Origin: Lentzea sp. NBRC 102530 | GTDB taxonomy: Bacteria > Actinomycetota > Actinomycetes > Mycobacteriales > Pseudonocardiaceae | Length of the DNA: 64,000 bases | Reading direction: 5' to 3' | NCBI RefSeq assembly: GCF_030269365.1 | Contig: NZ_BSTF01000010.1 | Span: 186,001 to 250,000 of the forward strand | Shown here: piece after piece, positions 24,554-32,555 of the stretch | Numbering within the stretch: position 1 is the stretch's first letter | Layout of the letters: each line of letters starts with the position of its first letter | Made by a program: the position numbers and the translations under genes | Notes under the pieces: generated by a model | The model's database searches: none | What the model was told of the DNA's origin: nothing | The model's input: the letters and a program-made list of their open reading frames with translations, nothing else

Positions 24554-25437
24554 CTCGCGTCCTCGTAGTGGCGCAGGAACAGCTCTTCGAGGGTCGGCGG
24601 CTGCGAGGTCAGCGTGCGCACGCCGGTCGACACGAGCTGCTTGAGCACGGGGTCGAGCTCGTCCGAGTCGACCTCGAACCTGACCCGGTTGCCCTCGGCG
24701 ACGAGGTCGTGCACGCCCCTGAGGTCCGCGAGGCCGCCGGGCGGGCCGGCGAGCTCGGCGGAGATCGACGTGCGGGTGAGGTGCCGCAGGTCGGCGAGGG
24801 TGCCGGTCTCGACGATGTGGCCGCCCCGGATGATGCTCACCCGATCGCACAGGGCCTCGACCTCGGCGAGGATGTGGCTGGAGAGCAGCACGGTGCGGCC
24901 GCGCTCGCGTTCGTCGTTGATGCAGTCCTGGAAGACGGCCTCCATCAACGGGTCGAGGCCCGAGGTCGGCTCGTCGAGGATGAGCAGTTCGACGTCGCTC
25001 GACAGGGCGGCGACCAGCGCGACCTTCTGCCGGTTGCCCTTGGAGTAGGTGCGGCCCTTCTTGCGCGGGTCCAGTTCGAACCGCTCCAGGAGCTCCTCGC
25101 GGCGGGCCTTGTTCAGGCCGCCGCGGAGCCGTCCGAGCAGGTCGATGACCTCGCCACCGGTCAGGTTGGGCCAGAGGTTGACGTCGCCGGGCACGTAGGC
25201 GAGCCGACGGTGCAGGGCCGCGGTGTCCTTCCACGGGTCGCCGCCGAGCAGCCGCGCGGTGCCGGAGTCGGCACGCAGCAGGCCGAGGAGGATCCGGATC
25301 GTCGTCGACTTGCCGGCACCGTTCGGGCCGAGGAAGCCGTGCACCTCACCGGTCTGGACGTCCAGGTGGAGATCGTCCAGTGCACGCGTCGGGCCGAAGG
25401 TCTTCACCAGGCCCGACACGGATATCGCGGATGTCAT
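24550..25437 (-). CDS. ABC exporter ATP-binding protein
   Basis: 295 residues. Walker A GPNGAGKST (about 38-46), Q-loop region VPGDVNLWPNLT, signature YSKGNRQKVAL (a variant of LSGGQ), Walker B LLILDEPTSGLD, and H-loop SSH are all in place. A C-terminal accessory domain (about 215-295) is typical for DrrA/tetronasin-type ATPases. It energises the permease encoded immediately downstream. The 83-bp divergent intergenic region to the GbsR-type regulator carries a 16-bp palindrome likely to control it. Confidence 0.95.
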   Translation of the reverse strand: MTSAISVSGLVKTFGPTRALDDLHLDVQTGEVHGFLGPNGAGKSTTIRILLGLLRADSGTARLLGGDPWKDTAALHRRLAYVPGDVNLWPNLTGGEVIDLLGRLRGGLNKARREELLERFELDPRKKGRTYSKGNRQKVALVAALSSDVELLILDEPTSGLDPLMEAVFQDCINDERERGRTVLLSSHILAEVEALCDRVSIIRGGHIVETGTLADLRHLTRTSISAELAGPPGGLADLRGVHDLVAEGNRVRFEVDSDELDPVLKQLVSTGVRTLTSQPPTLEELFLRHYEDAR

Positions 25438-25457
25438 GCCGCGTAAGCTACACTTCT

Positions 25458-25473
25458 TTCACAACTTCGTGAA
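25458..25473. promoter_or_regulatory. Candidate operator between ABC exporter and GbsR-type regulator
   Basis: TTCAC-AACTTC-GTGAA is a perfect 5-bp dyad spaced by 6 nt in the 83-bp divergent region, 21 bp from the ATPase start and 48 bp from the regulator start. Its size fits a winged-helix dimer site. Confidence 0.55.
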
Positions 25474-25520
25474 GCACGTAAATTTTGCCCGATCGGCTGA
25501 CGAAAGGGGATGATGCCGCC

Positions 25521-26018
25521 GTGACGAGTACTACGGAGCGTGACACGCAGGCGGTGAGCCAGTTCGTCGAACGGTTCGGCGGGATTCTGGCGGACACCGG
25601 CGTGCCCCGCATGCCGGCTCGCATCCTCGCGGCGCTGCTGACGACGGATTCGGGACGGCTCACCGCGGCCGAGATCGCCGACCTGCTGCAGATCTCCCCG
25701 GCGGCGGTGTCGGGCGCGGTGCGCTACCTGACCACCGTCCAGATCGTCAGCCGCGAACGCGAGCCCGGATCGCGCCGCGACGTCTACCGGATGCGCGACA
25801 ACGTCTGGTTCGAGGCGACGTTCCGCAAGGACCAGATGCTGGGGATGATCGACGAGATCCTCACCGAGGGCGTCCATGCGCTCGGCCCCGCCACCGACGC
25901 GGGGCTGCGGCTGGACGAGACCCGCGAGTTCTTCCGGTTCGCGCACGCCGAACTCGGCACGATGCTCGACCGCTGGCGGGTGCACCGCGAAAAGTGGCTG
26001 GAAGAGCGCCAGGGCTAG
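25521..26018 (+). CDS. GbsR/MarR-type transcriptional regulator
   Basis: 165 residues from GTG 25521 (AAAGGGGA upstream at 25503-25510). Winged-helix core at about 30-95: PRMPARILAALLTT, LTAAEIADLLQISPAAVSGAVRYL (recognition helix) and REREPGSRRDVYRM (wing). The C-terminal helices form a dimerisation region. It is divergent from the ABC exporter and most likely represses it, released by the exported compound; the intergenic palindrome supports this. The transcript may continue into the leader of the rRNA methyltransferase. Confidence 0.88.
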   Translation: MTSTTERDTQAVSQFVERFGGILADTGVPRMPARILAALLTTDSGRLTAAEIADLLQISPAAVSGAVRYLTTVQIVSREREPGSRRDVYRMRDNVWFEATFRKDQMLGMIDEILTEGVHALGPATDAGLRLDETREFFRFAHAELGTMLDRWRVHREKWLEERQG

Positions 26019-26022
26019 TCGG

Positions 26023-26028
26023 TACGGT
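26023..26028 (+). promoter_or_regulatory. -10 element for the rlmA leader transcript
   Basis: TACGGT lies 8 nt before the leader ATG at 26037, the spacing expected of a leaderless actinobacterial transcript. No convincing -35 was seen. Confidence 0.4.
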
Positions 26029-26036
26029 CTGCGCCA

Positions 26037-26075
26037 ATGGCGTTCCTGAGCGTTCCGCACTGCTGTTTCGTGTGA
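26037..26075 (+). CDS. Putative 12-codon leader peptide MAFLSVPHCCFV
   Basis: An ATG-initiated open frame of 12 codons ends in TGA 11 nt before a strong 13-bp hairpin, which in turn precedes the rRNA methyltransferase gene. The geometry is that of antibiotic-responsive attenuation: a ribosome stalled near the end of the leader would cover the 5' arm of the hairpin and let transcription continue. The peptide is hydrophobic with a Cys-Cys-Phe-Val end, compatible with stalling in the exit tunnel. It is short, so chance cannot be excluded; the combined arrangement is the evidence. Confidence 0.6.
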   Translation: MAFLSVPHCCFV

Positions 26076-26086
26076 TTTGAGGGCTT

Positions 26087-26116
26087 GAGGGCGACACCGC
26101 CACCGGTGTCGCCCTC
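26087..26116 (+). terminator. Attenuator/terminator hairpin upstream of rlmA
   Basis: GAGGGCGACACCG (26087-26099) pairs perfectly with CGGTGTCGCCCTC (26104-26116), loop 4 nt, followed by CTTC. It could simply end the regulator transcript, but its place between the leader ORF and rlmA, with only 38 nt to the rlmA start, suggests conditional termination. Confidence 0.75.
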
Positions 26117-26154
26117 CTTCGCATGCCCGTCTCACACCAGCCCAGGAAGTGCTC

Positions 26155-26967
26155 ATGCCTTTTCCGCATGCCCTCGAACAGTCTCTTGACCTGCTGCGCT
26201 GCCCCGCCTGCCGGGAGCGGTTGTGGCCCGGTGACGGCGCGGTGCGGTGCCCGTCTGGCCACACCTTCACCCTCGGGCGCCCCGGCTACGTCAGCCTCCT
26301 GGCGGACACCCGCGCCACCAGCGGTGACGATCCGGGCATGGTCAGTGCCCGCGACCGGTTCCTGACCGGCGGCCACTACTCCCCCGTCCGCGAGGCCGTC
26401 GCCGCGCTGGCGTCCGCCTCGCGGCCCACGACCGTGCTGGACGCCGGGTGTGGCACCGGCTACTACCTCGCCGGAGTGCTCGACCACCTGCCGCAAGCCC
26501 GTGGGCTCGGGCTCGACACGTCCGTGCGTGCGTTGCGTTCGGCCGCACGAGCCCATGCCCGAGCAGCGGCGGCGGCGTGGGACGTGTTCCGGCCGTTGCC
26601 GCTGGGTGACGGGGTGGCGGACGTGGTGCTGGACGTGTTCGCGCCGCGCAACCCCGCCGAGTTCCGCCGCGTGCTGCGCGCAGACGGCCGGTTGGTCGTG
26701 GCGCGGCCGACGTGGCGGCACCTGGCCGGGCTGCCGACGGCGGCCGACGTCGACCCGTCCAAGGAGGAACGTCTGCGCCTGGCGCTGGACAGGTACTTCG
26801 CGCCGGTCGTCACCGAGCACGTCACGTACTCGATGGCACTGGACGAGCAGGACGCCGCGGACCTGCTCGCGATGACGCCGAGTGCCCGGCACGCGCGCCG
26901 TGAAGCGCACGTGCCGGGCACTCAGATCACCGTGTCAGTGCTGGTCACGGCATACCAGGCCAGGTGA
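26155..26967 (+). CDS. 23S rRNA (guanine-N1)-methyltransferase, RlmA/TlrB family
   Basis: 270 residues. N-terminal zinc-ribbon (LRCPACRERL and VRCPSGHTF, about residues 14-35) followed by a Rossmann SAM core with VLDAGCGTGYYLAG (motif I, about 94-107) and VVLDVFAPRNPAEFRRVLR, which is characteristic of RlmA. Gram-positive RlmA(II)/TlrB modifies G748 of 23S rRNA and contributes to resistance to tylosin-type macrolides (established for TlrB). ATG 26155 is chosen because AGGAA lies 6 nt upstream; GTG 26149 overlaps that site. The short leader ORF and hairpin upstream suggest induction by a ribosome-targeting drug. The stop abuts the convergent protease stop (TGATCA). Confidence 0.88.
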   Translation: MPFPHALEQSLDLLRCPACRERLWPGDGAVRCPSGHTFTLGRPGYVSLLADTRATSGDDPGMVSARDRFLTGGHYSPVREAVAALASASRPTTVLDAGCGTGYYLAGVLDHLPQARGLGLDTSVRALRSAARAHARAAAAAWDVFRPLPLGDGVADVVLDVFAPRNPAEFRRVLRADGRLVVARPTWRHLAGLPTAADVDPSKEERLRLALDRYFAPVVTEHVTYSMALDEQDAADLLAMTPSARHARREAHVPGTQITVSVLVTAYQAR

Positions 26968-28068
26968 TCAGCCGGTGGTGAGGGTCAGGCCGTAGGCCTC
27001 CAGGATCTCGTTGACCGGCTGGTAGTAGGTCGTGCCGCCGCTGGTGCAGTCGCCGGAGCCACCCGAGGTGACGCCCTGCGCCTGCGTGCCGCTGACCCAC
27101 GAGCCACCCGAGTCACCGGGCTCCGCGCACACGTTCGTGCGCGTGAGGCCGCTGACCGAGCCCTCCTGGTAGTTCACGGTCTGGCTCTTCGCCTGGACCT
27201 CGCCGCAGTGCCAGCCCGTGGTCGAGCCGGAACGGCAGATCGACGCGCCCACCGCGGACTCGGTGTGACCCGAGACCACGACGTCCTCGCCGCCGTAGTG
27301 GTTGACCTTCGGCGTGGAGGTCCACGACGAGTTCGTCCTCACGAACGAGTAGTCGTTGCCCGGGAAGGACGACTTGTCGAACTCACCCATCGCGGTCTTG
27401 TCGACGCCGGTCACCGTGTCGCCGGGCGACCCGCAGTGGCCGGCCGAGACGAAGCCGCCCTCGACCGCGAAGCCGACGGAGCAGCGTCCGGCGTTGTTGA
27501 TGTAGTACGCGTCGCCACCGCGGGTGTCCTTGAACAACCGCGGGGCCTCGTCGGTCTCGACGACCTTCGCGACCGTGCCCGCCTTCTCCACCAGCGGCTT
27601 CGCGGCGTCGGACTGCCCGCGCTGCACGGTGATGGTGACGGCGTTGGCCTTCGTGTCGACGTACCACCCGGTGACCTCGACCGGAGCCGGCGTCGCGTCG
27701 AGCTTCTGCTTGGCCGCGTCGAGGTCGCTGGCCTTGTGCGCGACCGTGCGGGGCTCCGCTCCGAGCCTGCGCAGACGGTCCGTCTTGGCCGCGTCGGTCA
27801 CGCCCACGACGAGCTTGCCGGTGGCCGCGTCGAACCACGCGCCGCCGAAGCTCTCACCGGCGAACCCCTCGGCCACCCGCTGCAGGGCAACGGCCGCGCT
27901 CTCCTGGCGCAGCCTCTCCGCCGCCTGCGTGGCGTCCAGTCCCAGGTCGCGCTGCATCGCGGCGAGCAGGTCGGCAGAGGGTCCCTCGGCGGCGACGGCG
28001 GCAGGGGATGCCGTGGTCGCGAGAGCGCCTGCCAACACGGCCACAGCTGCGACAGCCATGCGCTTCAT
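26968..28068 (-). CDS. Secreted S1 protease, alpha-lytic/streptogrisin type
   Basis: 366 residues. Signal peptide (MAVAAVAVLAGALATTASPA, cut near AVAAEG), a propeptide of about 150 residues with the alpha-lytic pro-domain pattern (AWFDAATGKLVVGVTDAA), then a mature chymotrypsin-fold domain: His in VSAGHCGSPGD, Asp in GNDYSFVRT, Ser in EPGDSGGSWVSG, with paired cysteines. The pro-domain is needed for folding in this family. Start ATG 28068 has GGAGA about 8 nt upstream; an in-frame ATG at 28074 is less well placed. Extracellular, protein-degrading. Confidence 0.95.
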   Translation of the reverse strand: MKRMAVAAVAVLAGALATTASPAAVAAEGPSADLLAAMQRDLGLDATQAAERLRQESAAVALQRVAEGFAGESFGGAWFDAATGKLVVGVTDAAKTDRLRRLGAEPRTVAHKASDLDAAKQKLDATPAPVEVTGWYVDTKANAVTITVQRGQSDAAKPLVEKAGTVAKVVETDEAPRLFKDTRGGDAYYINNAGRCSVGFAVEGGFVSAGHCGSPGDTVTGVDKTAMGEFDKSSFPGNDYSFVRTNSSWTSTPKVNHYGGEDVVVSGHTESAVGASICRSGSTTGWHCGEVQAKSQTVNYQEGSVSGLTRTNVCAEPGDSGGSWVSGTQAQGVTSGGSGDCTSGGTTYYQPVNEILEAYGLTLTTG

Positions 28069-28478
28069 AGGCATTTCTCCTTGATCTTCGGTTTGTGCAG
28101 GGCCGGTGTAACGCCCGACCGGGCAACCGCGATAGGGAGATCAGCTGTGCTGCAACACAGCCTGTACGACACCGGATGCATGGCGTCCCCAGGCGGCGAA
28201 CTGCCCGTTCAGTTCGTTCCTCCGTCTGGGGGACGCTACTTCGGCATGTCTACCGGACGGTAGGGTCGATCGAGGGGTGGACCTCGCGGCGTCCGAGTTG
28301 ATATAGGGAATGCAAATGCCTTCTCTCAGCCTATTTCCGTGACGCAGAGCAACCATTCGCCCTGCCACGAAATGTCAAATCTGTCAACAGTTCGCACTCG
28401 ACGGCGTATCCCTCTGACCTGCGGTTTAGGGCTAGCGTGCTGGTCACCCTGTTCCCTGCACGAGGGAGAAACCCTGCC
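28069..28478. other. Divergent intergenic region between two secreted protease genes
   Basis: 410 bp without a supported gene. It contains an 18-bp dyad (28144-28161) and is locally AT-richer than its surroundings (28290-28420), as expected for promoters. The two promoters for the S1 and S8 proteases must lie here. Confidence 0.6.
28144..28161. promoter_or_regulatory. 18-bp dyad between protease genes
   Basis: GCTGTG-CTGCAA-CACAGC is a perfect 6-bp inverted repeat, 76 bp upstream of the S1 protease start. Possible operator. Confidence 0.4.
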
Positions 28479-30278
28479 ATGCGAAGAGTCTTGGGTGCGG
28501 GACTGACAGCCGCTGCCGCCTTGTGTCTGGCCGCCGCTGTGGTTCCAGCCGCTTCCGCTCAAGAAAACGTGGGGACGATTCTCGGCGCCGACCGCGCCGA
28601 CGTCGTGAAGGACAGCTACATCGTCTCGCTGAAGTCCGGCACGGCGTCGAGGGCCGCCGCTCCGGGCCTCGCGTCGAAGTACGGCGGCCAGGTCGGTCAG
28701 GTCTGGCAGCACGCGCTGAACGGCTTCTCGGTGAAGATGACGGCCAAGCAGGCCGCCCGTCTCGCCGCGGACCCGAACGTCGCGTTCGTCCAGCAGGACG
28801 CCGAGGTGCACGCGCTCGACGTCCAGCAGAACCCGCCGTCCTGGGGCCAGGACCGCGTCGACCAGCGCGACCTGCCGCTGAGCAACAGCTACCAGTACGA
28901 CACCACGGCGTCCAACGTCACCGCGTACGTCATCGACACCGGTGTGCGCACCACGCACAGCACGTTCGGCGGCCGCGCCTCGTGGGGCACCAACACCTCC
29001 GGTGACGGCAACAACAGCGACTGCAACGGTCACGGCACGCACGTCGCCGGCACCATCGCGGGCTCGCAGTACGGCCTCGCCAAGGCGGCCAAGATCGTCG
29101 CCGTCAAGGTGCTGAACTGCTCCGGCTCCGGCACGACCGCCGGTGTCGTCGGCGGCATCGACTGGGTGACGGCGAACGCGGTCAAGCCCGCCGTCGCCAA
29201 CATGTCGCTCGGTGGTGGCGCGGACGCCACCCTGGACGCGGCCGTGCGCCGTTCCATCGCCTCGGGCGTGACCTACGCGATCGCGTCGGGCAACTCGAAC
29301 ACCGACGCCTGCAGCACCTCGCCTGCACGCGTCACCGAGGCCATCACGGTCAACTCCTCGACGAACACCGACGCGCGTTCGTCGTTCTCCAACTACGGTT
29401 CCTGCACGGACATCTACGCTCCGGGCTCGAACATCGTGTCGGCGTGGAACACCAACGACACCGCCACGAACAACATCTCCGGCACGTCGATGGCCACCCC
29501 GCACGTCGCGGGCGCGGCGGCCCTGTGGCTCGCCACGCACCCGACCGACTCCCCCGCCGCCGTGTGGAACGGCATCAACGCCGCCTCCACGCCGAACAAG
29601 ATCACCAACGTCGGCGCCAACACGCCGAACAAGCTGCTCTACACCCTGTTCGGCGGCGACCCGCAGCCGGGCAACCCCTCGGTGACGAACCCCGGCACGC
29701 AGACCTCCACGGTCGGCACCCCGGCGTCGTTGCAGCTCTCGGCCTCGGGCGGCACCGCGCCGTACACCTGGTCCGTGAGCGGCCTGCCGGCCGGCCTGTC
29801 GGCGAACGCCTCCGGCGCCATCTCCGGCACCCCGACCACGGCGGGCACGTCCTCGGTGACCGCGACCGTGACCGACTCGGCGAACAAGACCGGCACGGCC
29901 ACGTTCTCCTGGGTCGTCAACGCGGTCGGCGGCAGCTGTGACGCCCGCACCAACTCGACCCCGGTCGCCATCCCCGACCAGTCCACCGTGACCAGCACGA
30001 TCGTCGTCTCCGGCTGCGCGGGCAACGCGTCGGCCACGGCGTCGATCAAGGTCGCGATCACCCACACCTACAAGGGCGACCTCGTGGTCGACCTGGTCGC
30101 GCCCGACGGCACGGTCTACAACCTGCACAACCGGACCGGTGGTTCGGCCGACAACATCAACGAGACCTACACCCGCAACCTCTCCTCGGAGGCGGCGAAC
30201 GGCACCTGGACGCTGCGCGTGCGTGACGCGGCGTTCCTCGACACCGGCACGCTGAACAACTGGACGCTCGACGTCTGA
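28479..30278 (+). CDS. Secreted subtilisin-like (S8) protease with P-domain
   Basis: 599 residues. Signal peptide 1-27 (cut after ASA), inhibitor I9 propeptide (about 45-115, SYIVSLKSGT), and an S8 catalytic domain with Asp153 (VIDTG), His185 (NGHGTHVAG), oxyanion Asn272 and Ser337 (GTSMATPHVAG). Then a linker, an Ig-like putative-binding domain (about 412-488, GGTAPYTWSVSGLPAGLS) and a C-terminal P/Homo-B domain (about 505-599, KGDLVVDLVAPDGTVYNL). ATG 28479 has GAGGGAGAA upstream. Domain order matches aqualysin/kexin-like actinomycete subtilases. A terminator follows at 30296. Confidence 0.96.
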   Translation: MRRVLGAGLTAAAALCLAAAVVPAASAQENVGTILGADRADVVKDSYIVSLKSGTASRAAAPGLASKYGGQVGQVWQHALNGFSVKMTAKQAARLAADPNVAFVQQDAEVHALDVQQNPPSWGQDRVDQRDLPLSNSYQYDTTASNVTAYVIDTGVRTTHSTFGGRASWGTNTSGDGNNSDCNGHGTHVAGTIAGSQYGLAKAAKIVAVKVLNCSGSGTTAGVVGGIDWVTANAVKPAVANMSLGGGADATLDAAVRRSIASGVTYAIASGNSNTDACSTSPARVTEAITVNSSTNTDARSSFSNYGSCTDIYAPGSNIVSAWNTNDTATNNISGTSMATPHVAGAAALWLATHPTDSPAAVWNGINAASTPNKITNVGANTPNKLLYTLFGGDPQPGNPSVTNPGTQTSTVGTPASLQLSASGGTAPYTWSVSGLPAGLSANASGAISGTPTTAGTSSVTATVTDSANKTGTATFSWVVNAVGGSCDARTNSTPVAIPDQSTVTSTIVVSGCAGNASATASIKVAITHTYKGDLVVDLVAPDGTVYNLHNRTGGSADNINETYTRNLSSEAANGTWTLRVRDAAFLDTGTLNNWTLDV

Positions 30279-30295
30279 GCGCTCCACCGCTGAAC

Positions 30296-30331
30296 GAACC
30301 GCCCCCGGTGCTTCCGCCTCGGGGGCGGTTC
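30296..30331 (+). terminator. Terminator after the subtilase gene
   Basis: GAACCGCCCCCG (30296-30307) and CGGGGGCGGTTC (30320-30331), 12-bp perfect stem, 12-nt loop. Confidence 0.88.
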
Positions 30332-30418
30332 CTCCACCCGGCGAAGTACGCGCGCCGGTGCTCGAACCGCAATCCGTCCGACACCGGTCCATTGCGGCCG
30401 TAACGCATACTCTCGTTC

Positions 30419-31186
30419 GTGAATCCTGGGGAGAGATGGAACGTCGTCGTGCACAACGACGACCACACGCCGTTCGCCGTCGTGTGGCACCTGATCCGCA
30501 AGGTCTGCGAACTCGACGCGAACACCGCCTACGACCTGACGAACCTGATCCACCACAGCGGACGCGCGGTGGTCGGCGCCTACGACCGGGACGCGGCGGA
30601 GTCCGTCGCCCTGCGGTTCGTGCGGGCAGGTGTGCGGGCGACGGTGCTGCGCGGTGTGATGACCGGCGACGAGCCGATCTTCACCGCCGAGCGGGTCGAC
30701 GGGGGCGTCCGGGTGATGGTCCCCGAGGAGTTCGCGCGGGCCTGGGAACCGGCGTTCCGCCTGCTGGAGAACCTCTACCGCCGCAACGCGATCGTGTACG
30801 GGCTGCGCTTCCCGCGACCGGCCATGACGCGCCGGCCGTTCCTGCGCAGGATGTTCCCGGACGTCGCCGGGTCGCGGTGGCGGTCGGCGCTGGTGCGGCG
30901 CAGGAACCGGGAGCTGCTCGCGGACCGCGCCCTCGTCGACCGGGTGTGGGACCAGTGGATCAACGCCGAGTCACTCGTGCTGACCACTGCCGAGGCCGAG
31001 GACTGGATCGTGGTGTTCGGCCAGATCCGCGCGGTGCACCTGCAGCTGCGCAAGGCGACCGCGCTGCACTTCCACATCCTCGCTCACATCCAGCACCAGC
31101 TGGTGGCGGCGGTGGACCCCGAGGTGCACGTCCCGGAGCAGGCGCCGGGAGCCGTCACGCAGACGGCTCCCGTGCAACCTGTTTAG
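30419..31186 (+). CDS. ClpS-like adaptor fused to a DUF2017-like domain
   Basis: 255 residues, against about 100 for ordinary ClpS. Residues 6-75 carry the ClpS core: VVVHNDDHTPFAVVWHLI (N-degron pocket Asn-Asp and Thr) and NLIHHSGRAVVGAYDRDAAE (pocket His). Residues 85-245 resemble DUF2017, which is normally encoded by a separate gene next to clpS in actinobacteria: RVDGGVRVMVPEEF, then LTTAEAEDWIVVFGQIRAVHLQLR matching the WL.aLNdlRLaLg pattern. ClpS delivers N-degron substrates to ClpAP/ClpCP in the cytoplasm. GTG 30419 lies 5 nt after TACTCT, a likely leaderless -10. The fused domain may be a paralogue of the canonical pair elsewhere. Confidence 0.75.
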   Translation: MNPGERWNVVVHNDDHTPFAVVWHLIRKVCELDANTAYDLTNLIHHSGRAVVGAYDRDAAESVALRFVRAGVRATVLRGVMTGDEPIFTAERVDGGVRVMVPEEFARAWEPAFRLLENLYRRNAIVYGLRFPRPAMTRRPFLRRMFPDVAGSRWRSALVRRRNRELLADRALVDRVWDQWINAESLVLTTAEAEDWIVVFGQIRAVHLQLRKATALHFHILAHIQHQLVAAVDPEVHVPEQAPGAVTQTAPVQPV

Positions 31187-32421
31187 AGCTCCACGCCCAG
31201 AAGGGCGTCCACGGCGGTACGGACCTGCGACGGTCCGTGCTTGTCCGACCCGCCGTGCGTCAACGCCTCGTCCGCCCACGCGTCGATGGCGGCCAGCGCC
31301 TTCGGGGTGTCGAGGTCGTTGCCGAGGTGGTCGCGCAGCCTCGTGACGGTGTCCACTGCGGACGGTCCGCTGTCGAGCGCGGTGGCGCGGCGCCACCTGT
31401 CCACGCGGGCCAGTGCCTCGTCGAGCAGGGCCTGGGTCCACGGGCGGTCGGCGCGGTAGTGGCCCGCGAGCAGGGCGAGGCGGACGGCGTTCGGGTCAAC
31501 CTTCTCGGCGCGCAGCTTCGACACGAACACCAGGTTGCCGCGCGACTTCGACATCTTCTCGCCGTCGAGGCCGATCATGCCCGCGTGCACGTAGTGGCGG
31601 GCGAACGGGTGCTCGCCGGTCTGCGCCTCGGCGTGGGCGGCCGAGTACTCGTGGTGCGGGAAGATCAGGTCAGAGCCACCGCCCTGCACGTCGAAGCCCA
31701 TGCCGAGACGGTTGTGGGCGATGGCGCTGCACTCGATGTGCCAGCCGGGGCGGCCCTCGCCCAGTTCGGACGGCCACGCGGGCTCGCCCTCGCGCTTCAT
31801 CCGCCACAGCAGGGCGTCGAGCGGGTGGCGCTTGCCGGGGCGGTCGGGGTCGCCGCCGCGTTCGGCGAAGAGCTTCAGCATCTGCTCGGAGGAGTAGTTC
31901 GACTCGTAGCCGAAACGGCCCGTGGCGTCGTGCGAGTAGTAGATGTCCGGGTACTCGGCGTCGTCCGCGCGGTAGGCGTGACCGTCGGCGACGAGCTTCG
32001 CGACGACCTCGACGATCTCCGGGATGGCCTCGACGATGCCCACGTAGTCCTGCGGCGGCAGCACCCGCAGGGCCTCCATGTCCTCGCGGAACAGGGCGGT
32101 CTCGCGCATGGCGAGCACGACCCAGTCGTCCTTGTCGCGCTCGGCCCGCTCGAGCAGCGGGTCGTCGACGTCGGTGACGTTCTGGACGTAATGCACGTTG
32201 TGCCCGTTGTCGAGCCACACGCGGTGCACTAGGTCGAACGCGAGGTAGGTGGCGGCGTGGCCGAGGTGCGTCGCGTCGTACGGCGTGATGCCGCAGACGT
32301 ACAACCTGGCGGTGTCTCCTGGAGCCGTGGGGCGCACTTCGCCCGTAGCCGTGTCGAACAGCCGCAGCGGGCGGGGGTCCCCCGGAACCCGCGGCACAGG
32401 AATGGATGACCAGGTCTGCAT
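31183..32421 (-). CDS. mshC: L-cysteine:1D-myo-inositol 2-amino-2-deoxy-alpha-D-glucopyranoside ligase
   Basis: 412 residues, the expected length. MshC ligates cysteine to GlcN-Ins with ATP in mycothiol biosynthesis; it is a cysteinyl-tRNA synthetase homologue lacking the anticodon-binding part. HIGH-like HLGHAATYL (about 53-61), KMSKS motif GEKMSKSRGN (about 286-295), zinc-site LYVCGITPYDATHLGH and PGWHIECSAIAHN are all visible. The N-terminal MQTWSSIPVP start is typical of the family. Corresponds to Rv2130c and continues the backbone order from the PAC2 gene. Its stop shares bases with the ClpS-like gene (CTAG). Confidence 0.97.
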   Translation of the reverse strand: MQTWSSIPVPRVPGDPRPLRLFDTATGEVRPTAPGDTARLYVCGITPYDATHLGHAATYLAFDLVHRVWLDNGHNVHYVQNVTDVDDPLLERAERDKDDWVVLAMRETALFREDMEALRVLPPQDYVGIVEAIPEIVEVVAKLVADGHAYRADDAEYPDIYYSHDATGRFGYESNYSSEQMLKLFAERGGDPDRPGKRHPLDALLWRMKREGEPAWPSELGEGRPGWHIECSAIAHNRLGMGFDVQGGGSDLIFPHHEYSAAHAEAQTGEHPFARHYVHAGMIGLDGEKMSKSRGNLVFVSKLRAEKVDPNAVRLALLAGHYRADRPWTQALLDEALARVDRWRRATALDSGPSAVDTVTRLRDHLGNDLDTPKALAAIDAWADEALTHGGSDKHGPSQVRTAVDALLGVEL

Positions 32422-32555
32422 GCATCCGACACTAACGCGTGCCGCCGTACGGAGTGCGATTTCCGGCTGTTGGGACGACCACGATCGATTCGTTCGGACA
32501 GAAAGACAGGACATCCGTTGACGGTCCGGTCGCGTCGCCCCTAGCTTCCGAAGGC

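Noticed and set aside
28326..30392. 688-residue open frame opposite the subtilase gene
   Set aside because: Gly/Arg/Val-rich shadow; the subtilase frame has the full catalytic triad and signal peptide.
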